Source: Candidatus Thiodiazotropha sp. CDECU1
GTDB lineage: Bacteria; Pseudomonadota; Gammaproteobacteria; Chromatiales; Chromatiaceae
Direction: 5' to 3'
DNA length: 64,000 nucleotides
NCBI RefSeq assembly: GCF_963455295.1
Contig: NZ_OY734020.1
Span: forward strand, 868,001 to 932,000
Shown piece after piece: positions 58,454-64,000 of this stretch. Position 1 is the first letter of the stretch. Every line of letters starts with the position of its first letter. A program made the position numbers and the translations under genes. The notes under the pieces were generated by a model. The model was not told the DNA's origin. It saw only the letters and a program-made list of their open reading frames with translations, and ran no database searches.

Positions 58454-58708
58454 GAAGAGTCTCCTGAAAATCGCTATCTTGGTGTGAATTATTGCGGGTA
58501 ATGGCTGCTCGACACCCTGTGTTTCACAGCATAAATCCCACTTCATGCAAATAAACGCCATTTAATAATATTTGTTTCATATGGGAATCTTGTGCATGAG
58601 ATCACTGTGCGATTATTTGAATAGTGTGATAGTGAACTAACGACTCAGCAGGTACACGACGAATGGATATGTTTAGCAACGGAAAGCACTAAGGTAAAAG
58701 GAGTAATC

Positions 58709-59362
58709 ATGGGAAGAAGGGGTGAACACAGCAAATCAGAAATTGAGTGTATGGCGCTTGAGGCTGCAGAGGCGATCATTGAAGGCGAAGGATATGATGG
58801 TCTATCAGCCCGAAAGGTGGCCTCAGCCATCGGCTATACGGTCGGCAGTCTCTATTTTGTCTTCAGAAATCTAGATGAACTGATTCAACGGATTAACGGG
58901 CGGACCCTGGATCAACTCTATGCCGTCCAGGTTGATGCCTTGACCCATTGCCGGCTCCCGCAACAGTGTGTATTGGCACTGGCAAGCGTATATATCGATT
59001 TTGCCGCTCGGCATCCACATCGTTGGCGGATGGTATTTGAACATCAACCGCGGGATGATGGGTTGTCCATGGAGATCTATAGAGAGAAGGTGGAACGTCT
59101 CTACGAATTGGTGGAAAAGCAGCTTAAGGCCTTGGCGGCCCGGCCGGATGAAGAGATCGCACTGGCAGCCAGGGCGCTTTGGAACGGTGTGCATGGTATC
59201 GCCACTATGACCATCACACGCCATCCCTATATGGAGGGCAAGCTGTCGGGTCATCAGCTCAGTATGCACCTGATCAACCACTATCTGACCGGATTTCGTA
59301 CCACCGAAATCAATAGCGTAATCACGCGAACCATGGGTCAAGCGATCGATTATCCCAAATGA
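58709..59362 (+). CDS. TetR/AcrR family transcriptional regulator
   Basis: A 217-residue regulator with an N-terminal TetR helix-turn-helix (about 8-55: ALEAAEAIIEGEGYDGLSARKVASAIGY then TVGSLYFVFRNLDEL) and a C-terminal helical domain with the W-H-G segment (ALWNGVHGIATM) of the WHG-type ligand domain. AAAAGGAG precedes the ATG. The 255-base upstream gap contains an imperfect inverted repeat at 58601-58630 (ATCACT...AGTGTGAT) that may be its operator. Adjacent genes (putP upstream, mrp downstream) give no obvious target; it could regulate itself or distant genes. Confidence 0.9.
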   Translation: MGRRGEHSKSEIECMALEAAEAIIEGEGYDGLSARKVASAIGYTVGSLYFVFRNLDELIQRINGRTLDQLYAVQVDALTHCRLPQQCVLALASVYIDFAARHPHRWRMVFEHQPRDDGLSMEIYREKVERLYELVEKQLKALAARPDEEIALAARALWNGVHGIATMTITRHPYMEGKLSGHQLSMHLINHYLTGFRTTEINSVITRTMGQAIDYPK

Positions 59363-59437
59363 CCGGTGTCGCTGGTCGGTGTGTAAGGATCTATTTGCGC
59401 AAGCGTTGACTTATGCCATCCCAGATATGACTGGCAG

Positions 59438-59466
59438 GGAAACAGGAAACTTGATTTCCTGTTTCC
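59438..59466. terminator. Stem-loop after the TetR gene
   Basis: A perfect 12-base-pair stem (GGAAACAGGAAA with TTTCCTGTTTCC) around a five-base loop lies 75 bases after the TetR stop, followed by TTCATTTTC. It is probably the terminator of the TetR gene. It stands in the 340-base gap 59363-59702, in which I found no other convincing element; a minus-strand frame there is listed under rejected items. Confidence 0.6.
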
Positions 59467-59702
59467 TTCATTTTCAATCCCTTGGGGCGGTCGAAAATGG
59501 TTTTACGACGGGGTGCGGTTTCAATCTCTGGATAGGTCAGGGTTTCTCCTAGGCCTGAATTCTTCACCGGTCCAGTCTCTTCCATTCCAAAACCCAGCAA
59601 ATTACTTGGTATATCGTCACGATTTTCGTGTAGAATCCACCGCCATGATTTTTCAGTAAATATGACGGACCCCTAAACTGTCCGCAGCAGGAGTAACTGA
59701 CG

Positions 59703-60794
59703 ATGTCTGAACTGACACAAGATTCCGTAAACGAGGCCATAAAGGGATATGTGGAACCAAACCTTGAGAAGGATCTGGTAACCGCCAAGGCAATCAAGGG
59801 TATCGAGATTGAGGGTGGCAAGGTAGGCGTAACAGTGGAACTGGGCTTTCCTGCAAAGGGTTGTATAGATGTCATTTCTGCAGCCGTGCGGGAAAAGGTA
59901 GAGGCTCTACCCGGCGTGGAAAGCGTGGATGTCAAAATTAGTTCCAAGATTGCTGCCCACTCTGTACAGAAGGCGCTCAAGCCGATCGACAACATCAAGA
60001 ACATTATCGCCGTTGCTTCCGGTAAAGGTGGGGTTGGTAAATCCACCACCGCAGTCAACCTCGCCCTCGCCCTGGCCGAGGAGGGGGCCAAGGTTGGTGT
60101 ACTCGATGCCGATATATACGGTCCGTCACAGCCACGTATGCTGGGTATCAATGGCAAGCCGGACTCCAAGGACGGCAAAACCCTCGAGCCGATGCAAGGC
60201 TATGACATGCAAGCGATGTCGATCGGCTTTCTGATTGATGAAGAGACACCCATGATCTGGCGCGGTCCCATGGTCACCCAGGCCCTGGAGCAGCTGCTGA
60301 ATGATACCAATTGGGACAATCTAGACTATCTGGTGGTGGATCTGCCCCCCGGTACCGGTGATACACAGCTGACTTTGGCGCAAAAGGTACCTGTATCGGG
60401 CGCTGTGATCGTCACAACCCCCCAGGACATAGCCTTGCTGGATGCGCGTAAGGGTCTCAAGATGTTTGAGAAGGTGGAGGTTCCGGTATTGGGTATCGTG
60501 GAGAACATGAGTACCCATATCTGCTCAAACTGCGGCCATGAAGAGCATATCTTCGGTCAGGGCGGTGGTTCATCCATGGCCGAGCAGTACAACGTGGACC
60601 TGCTGGGTGCGCTGCCCCTGGATATCCGTATCCGGGAAGAGACCGATGGCGGCAAACCGACCGTTGTTGCCGAGCCCGAATCCCGTATATCTCAGATCTA
60701 CCGCGAAATTGCCCGCAAGACAGCGGCCAAGCTCTCTCTGCAGGCCAAGGATTATGCGGCCAAATTCCCGAATATCGTGATTCAGAACAACTAG
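59703..60794 (+). CDS. apbC: Iron-sulfur cluster carrier protein ApbC/Mrp
   Basis: P-loop ATPase that carries and delivers [4Fe-4S] clusters. The 363-residue protein has an N-terminal MIP18/DUF59-like domain (about 1-85) and the ATPase with the deviant Walker A SGKGGVGKST at 106-115, switch DADIYGPSQPRMLG, DLPPGTGD, and the cluster-binding CxxC (Cys274, Cys277) in HICSNCGHEEH. GCAGGAG sits before the ATG. It is convergent with the RNase T gene. Identification is firm; target proteins are unknown. Confidence 0.95.
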   Translation: MSELTQDSVNEAIKGYVEPNLEKDLVTAKAIKGIEIEGGKVGVTVELGFPAKGCIDVISAAVREKVEALPGVESVDVKISSKIAAHSVQKALKPIDNIKNIIAVASGKGGVGKSTTAVNLALALAEEGAKVGVLDADIYGPSQPRMLGINGKPDSKDGKTLEPMQGYDMQAMSIGFLIDEETPMIWRGPMVTQALEQLLNDTNWDNLDYLVVDLPPGTGDTQLTLAQKVPVSGAVIVTTPQDIALLDARKGLKMFEKVEVPVLGIVENMSTHICSNCGHEEHIFGQGGGSSMAEQYNVDLLGALPLDIRIREETDGGKPTVVAEPESRISQIYREIARKTAAKLSLQAKDYAAKFPNIVIQNN

Positions 60795-60806
60795 CGACTA
60801 TTGGCA

Positions 60807-61457
60807 CTAGGTTGCTGATTCCTTTATCCAAGGTCTCTCTGGCGATAACGTCTGCCATTTATTGATAATGTTGCAGAACAATTTTGCGGTCTGCTCCGTA
60901 TCATAGATGGCCGAGTGGGCCTCACTGCTGTCCCAGTCGAGACCGGCGGCCTTTGCTGCCTTGGCGAGCACGGTTTGGCCATAGGCCACTCCCGCCAGGG
61001 TGACGGTATCGAAGGTGCTGAATGGGTGGAAAGGGTTGCGTTTGATCCCGGTTCTCTCGACAGCGGCGTTGAGAAAACCGAGATCGAAAAATGCATTGTG
61101 ACCGACCAGGATCGCCCTTTTACACCCACTTGCCTTGACGGCCTTGCGGATGGGGATAAAGAGTAGCCGCAACGCCTCCTTTTCCGCAATGGCGTCACGA
61201 AAGGGGTGCTCAGGATCGATGCCGTTGAATTCGAGTGCCTTGGGATCGATATTGGCCCCTTCAAACGGCAGCAGATGATAGGCGTGGGTCTCGGCGGGGT
61301 AGAGCAAGCCATGCTGATCCATGGCAATTGTCGTGGCGGCGATCTCCAATAGTGCATCCTTGGCTGAATCGAAACCACCGGTCTCAACGTCTACCACCAC
61401 GGGCAGATAGCCGCGAAATCGCTGCGCCATGGCGCTGTTGTAGCTGATGTCATTCAT
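60807..61457 (-). CDS. rnt: Ribonuclease T
   Basis: DEDD-family 3'-5' exoribonuclease that trims tRNA and other stable RNA ends. The 216-residue protein shows Exo[12 protein letters not shown], ExoII in [17 protein letters not shown] and the DEDDh ExoIII pattern [19 protein letters not shown] with catalytic histidine and aspartate. Length equals that of known RNase T. The ATG at 61457 follows AGGG closely on the minus strand; ATG at 61430 would be an alternative. It ends 12 bases from the stop of the convergent apbC gene. Confidence 0.95.
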   Translation of the reverse strand: MNDISYNSAMAQRFRGYLPVVVDVETGGFDSAKDALLEIAATTIAMDQHGLLYPAETHAYHLLPFEGANIDPKALEFNGIDPEHPFRDAIAEKEALRLLFIPIRKAVKASGCKRAILVGHNAFFDLGFLNAAVERTGIKRNPFHPFSTFDTVTLAGVAYGQTVLAKAAKAAGLDWDSSEAHSAIYDTEQTAKLFCNIINKWQTLSPERPWIKESAT

Positions 61458-61748
61458 CGGCCCTAGGATAGAGAAAGGTAGTGATTATTTCGAATCTTTT
61501 TCGTCCAATGCCTAGCATCTGCATTGTTCCGGCCTGGATTTCGTACCCAGGAATAGCACACTTTCCATACCATCCTGCTTGCTGGCGGTTGTGACTAGGG
61601 TAAGGCAGATTCTGCACTTTTCATTTCACCTACGGCCGATCAGGCTGATATGATGTCGAACCTGATTGCTGGGTATGTGTTAAAGAAGAATATGGTAATG
61701 GTGACTTCCAACCCTAGTTCACGTGGGGCGCGAATTGCCAGCCAAACA

Positions 61749-62513
61749 ATGAGCTTGATAACTGTGAGTAAAAGGATTGTCATCGTCGGTCTACTGCTGC
61801 TGTTTTTAACAGGTTGCGCCAGCATACAAAACAGACACCCAACCGATCCACTTGAGTCGATCAATCGTGGGATCGATGAATTCAACCAGGAGGTTGACAT
61901 ATACGTGGCGAAACCCATAGCCAAGGGTTATCGTGTGGTTACACCCTCGGTTTTGGATCTGGGGATAACTAATTTTTTCAATAATCTCGCGGATGTTCCC
62001 TCCGCGGTGAATAATCTTCTGCAACTCAAACCCACCCATGCCTTGACCGATCTTGGACGGGTCTGTATCAACACCACACTGGGTATATTCGGCCTATTCG
62101 ATGTGGCATCCGATATGGGGATCCCAAACTACAAGGAGGATTTGGGACAGACCTTGGGCTTTTGGGGGATGGGTGATACCCCTTATCTGGTTGTGCCTTT
62201 TCTCGGGCCCACCACACTTCGCGACCTGATAGGCTTGGCTGGCGACACCTGGCTGAACCCTATCAGTTACCCGAGTCAAGAGACATACTATGCCCTGACG
62301 ACCTTGAGACTCATCGATGTGCGTGCCGATTTGCTTGAGGCAGGGGATGTTCTGGATGAGGCAGCAGTGGATAGATATGCCTTCCAAAGGGAGTTCTACC
62401 TGCAAAAAAGGGATTCACAGATAAAAGATGGTCCCGATCATATGGATGAGGACGATCTCTTCGACGACACCTTTTTCGATGATGAAGAGGAGCTCCTGGA
62501 AGAAAACGAATAG
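61749..62513 (+). CDS. mlaA: Phospholipid-binding lipoprotein MlaA (VacJ)
   Basis: Outer-membrane lipoprotein of the Mla system that removes misplaced phospholipid from the outer leaflet. The protein has a signal peptide with lipobox LTGC (GLLLLFLTGC), then the MlaA core: DPLESINRGIDEFN, KPIAKGYRVVTPSVLD, FFNNLADVPSAVNNLLQ, GLFDVASDMGI and GQTLGFWG, PFLGPTTLRD. It ends in an unusual acidic tail (DEDDLFDD, then DDEEELLEENE). Start is uncertain: ATG 61749 gives a normal 23-residue signal but lacks a ribosome site; in-frame starts reach 61650. No other mla gene is in the window. Confidence 0.93.
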   Translation: MSLITVSKRIVIVGLLLLFLTGCASIQNRHPTDPLESINRGIDEFNQEVDIYVAKPIAKGYRVVTPSVLDLGITNFFNNLADVPSAVNNLLQLKPTHALTDLGRVCINTTLGIFGLFDVASDMGIPNYKEDLGQTLGFWGMGDTPYLVVPFLGPTTLRDLIGLAGDTWLNPISYPSQETYYALTTLRLIDVRADLLEAGDVLDEAAVDRYAFQREFYLQKRDSQIKDGPDHMDEDDLFDDTFFDDEEELLEENE

Positions 62514-62519
62514 CGCCTA

Positions 62520-63551
62520 TCAGCGGACCAGCTGCCAGCTGATTGTCTCACCACTACCCAAGGGGACTACCCGGTCTTGACCGAACTGGTAGCTCTCGGG
62601 TGCTACCCACTCCCTCTTCTCCAGGGTGATGGTCTCCCGGTTCCGGGGCAGGCCATAGAAATCCGGCCCGAACAAACTGGCGAATCCCTCCAGCCTCTCC
62701 AGTGCATCGACCTGTTCGAATAGCTCCGCATAGAGTTCAATTGCTGCATATGCGGTATAACACCCAGCGCATCCGCAGGCACACTCCTTGGCATGTTGAG
62801 GATGGGGAGCGCTATCGGTGCCGAGGAAGAAGTGGGATTCACCGCTGGTTGCCGCTTCGATCAATGCCCTTTGGTGGCTCTCCCGTTTCAGGATCGGCAA
62901 GCAGTAAAAGTGGGGGCGAATGCCACCGACCAGCATGGCGTTACGATTGTAGAGCAGGTGCTGCACCGTGATGGTCGCCCCAAGTCTGCCCTCATTGGCA
63001 CGCACGAAATCAACCGCCTGCTTGGTGGTGATGTGCTCGAAAACCATTGGCAGGGCAGGAAAGTCCCGGGTCAAGGGTTGTAGATGGCGATCGATAAACA
63101 CCTGCTCACGATCGAAGATATCCACATCCGGGTCGGTCACTTCGGCATGAATCAGTAGAGGGAGTCCCTCTTTCTGCATCGTTTCGAGGGCCGGATAGCA
63201 GCGGCGTATGTCTGTGACCCCCGCGTCTGAATGGGTTGTCGCACCCGCGGGGTAAAGCTTTATCCCTTTGATTATCCCACTATTTTTCGCGGCAATCACC
63301 TCGTCACTGCTGAGATGGTCAGTCATATAGAGTGTCATCAGGGGGGTAAAGTCACTGTTCTGCGGAAGTGCAGCGAGAATTCGCTCCCTATACGACATGG
63401 CCATGGCTGTCGTTGTAACCGGCGGTTTCAAATTGGGCATCACTATGGCACGGGCGAATCGTTCGGCGGTGTGGGCCACCACGGATGCCATGGCATCGTC
63501 ATCCCGCAGATGCAGGTGCCAGTCGTCTGGTCTGATTAGGCTAATTTGCAT
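62520..63551 (-). CDS. pyrC: Dihydroorotase PyrC
   Basis: Zinc enzyme of pyrimidine synthesis closing carbamoyl aspartate to dihydroorotate. The 343-residue length and sequence match the class II (E. coli-type) enzyme: DDWHLHLRDD with the two metal histidines near residues 12-14, AIVMPNLKPPV, IKGIKLYPAGATTHSD with the carboxylated lysine, LLIHAEVTD, VFEHITTKQA, and FLGTDSAPHPQHAKE carrying the catalytic aspartate. It is on the minus strand, convergent with mlaA, and divergent from the sulfur globule gene. Confidence 0.96.
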   Translation of the reverse strand: MQISLIRPDDWHLHLRDDDAMASVVAHTAERFARAIVMPNLKPPVTTTAMAMSYRERILAALPQNSDFTPLMTLYMTDHLSSDEVIAAKNSGIIKGIKLYPAGATTHSDAGVTDIRRCYPALETMQKEGLPLLIHAEVTDPDVDIFDREQVFIDRHLQPLTRDFPALPMVFEHITTKQAVDFVRANEGRLGATITVQHLLYNRNAMLVGGIRPHFYCLPILKRESHQRALIEAATSGESHFFLGTDSAPHPQHAKECACGCAGCYTAYAAIELYAELFEQVDALERLEGFASLFGPDFYGLPRNRETITLEKREWVAPESYQFGQDRVVPLGSGETISWQLVR

Positions 63552-63636
63552 GGAGTGCTATTTCGGTCCGGTTTTGGATTTCTGATTATATTAGAAAATG
63601 CCTATTTAATGTTTTTTTACAATTAAAAATCGCAAT

Positions 63637-63665
63637 TTGTTAATTTAAGTAATTTCTAATATTCT
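63637..63665 (+). promoter_or_regulatory. Candidate promoter of the sulfur globule gene
   Basis: In an AT-rich stretch between pyrC and the next gene, TTGTTA (63637-63642) and TATTCT (63660-63665), each four of six to consensus, are 17 bases apart. Transcription would start about 70 bases before the ATG. Confidence 0.4.
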
Positions 63666-63740
63666 ATACCTCGAAGGCTACGCTATATCTGCTTTCTCAA
63701 AAAACATCATGATTACATTCTATCTCGAGGAGAGTGAATA

Positions 63741-64000
63741 ATGAAAAAGATCGTTCAAGCTTCTGCAGCTGCTGCATTGATCATTGCTTCCGCTTCCGCT
63801 TCCGCATGGTGGGGCGGCCCAGGCTACGGTAACCGGGGTTGGGGCAACGACGGTTGGGGCGACGGCTGGGGTGATGGCTCCGGTGACTTCAGCTTTGGTA
63901 TGAGCGGCAGTGCCCGTGGTTCCGGCTATGGTCGCGGCAACAACTACTATCGTGACTACTATGGTTATGGTCCCTATGGCTATGGCGCACCTTATGGTTA
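63741..64000 (+). CDS. Sulfur globule protein (CV1/CV2-type), 3' end missing
   Basis: The frame begins with ATG at 63741 after a strong CGAGGAGA ribosome site and is still open at the right edge (86 codons visible). A clear Sec signal peptide (basic KK then a long alanine-rich hydrophobic stretch, predicted cut after ASASA) precedes a mature part made of Gly, Tyr, Trp, Asn, Asp and Arg with repeating GWG, DGWG and GYG units, [10 protein letters not shown] and [10 protein letters not shown]. This composition and motif set matches the envelope proteins of periplasmic sulfur globules in purple and other sulfur bacteria. It strongly suggests sulfur storage. Gene name (sgpA or sgpB) cannot be decided from the part seen. 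Confidence 0.85.
   Translation, partial: MKKIVQASAAAALIIASASASAWWGGPGYGNRGWGNDGWGDGWGDGSGDFSFGMSGSARGSGYGRGNNYYRDYYGYGPYGYGAPYG

Noticed and set aside
59391-59585. Minus-strand frame of about 64 codons between the TetR gene and apbC
   Set aside because: Its amino-acid composition looks protein-like, but it contains the perfect 12-bp terminator stem, has a poor ribosome site and no recognisable family. Worth a homology search, not an annotation.

Overview
This window is a gene-dense, almost entirely core-genome stretch from a gammaproteobacterium. The best guess is an autotrophic sulfur oxidiser of the Chromatiales/Sedimenticolaceae type (for example a Sedimenticola or 'Candidatus Thiodiazotropha' relative). 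Reasons: the complete dcw cluster followed by lpxC and secA, the rlmN-pilW-rodZ-hisS-yfgM-bamB-der order, a Calvin/glycolysis block tkt-gap-pgk-pyk-fba, and a secreted Gly/Tyr/Trp-rich sulfur-globule-type protein running off the right edge. The taxonomic name is inference; no rRNA is present.

Layout. (1) 1-17.1 kb, all on +: ftsI (5' end missing), murE, murF, mraY, murD, ftsW, murG, murC, a 61-residue unknown ORF, murB, ddl, ftsQ, ftsA, ftsZ, then lpxC and a strong terminator. Nearly every junction is a stop/start overlap. (2) 17.2-24.6 kb: a DciA-like (DUF721) gene on -, then an M23 peptidase, secA, argJ and a Nudix/ThiE-like fusion on +. A 316-bp non-coding inverted-repeat element sits between argJ and the Nudix gene. 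A PilZ protein follows on -. (3) 24.9-27 kb: an RpfC-like hybrid histidine kinase. (4) 27-30.9 kb, on -: the activated-methyl cycle genes metK, ahcY and metF, with an S-adenosylhomocysteine riboswitch in front of ahcY. (5) 31-39 kb: a thioredoxin-fold protein and the tkt-gap-pgk-pyk-fba carbon block. (6) 39-44 kb: glutaredoxin, purC, an unknown protein, a lone ParS/MbcA-type protein, a metallo-beta-lactamase-fold hydrolase, plsY, folB, folK. (7) 44.5-55.7 kb: DUF1015, relA, rlmN, pilW, rodZ, hisS, yfgM, bamB, der. (8) 55.7-64 kb: a spore-photoproduct-lyase-like radical SAM protein coupled to a PutP-type symporter, a TetR regulator, mrp/apbC, RNase T, mlaA, pyrC and the start of the sulfur globule protein.

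How it works together. Region 1 makes lipid II from UDP-MurNAc, flips and polymerises it at the septum, and supplies FtsQ/A/Z; lpxC commits to lipid A. Regions 3-5 combine signalling, SAM recycling with feedback from SAH, and carbon fixation/glycolysis. Region 7 is a stringent-response, tRNA-charging and outer-membrane assembly block.

No large undescribed system (phage, CRISPR, secretion island, biosynthetic cluster) is visible. The most unusual items are small: the translationally coupled 61-residue ORF inside the dcw cluster, the MITE-like element that split an ancestral argJ-Nudix junction at a CTAG site, an AT-rich repeat that appears to carry the promoter of the riboswitch transcript, a terminator on the minus strand with no gene in front of it, and the SPL-like repair enzyme in a non-spore-former.
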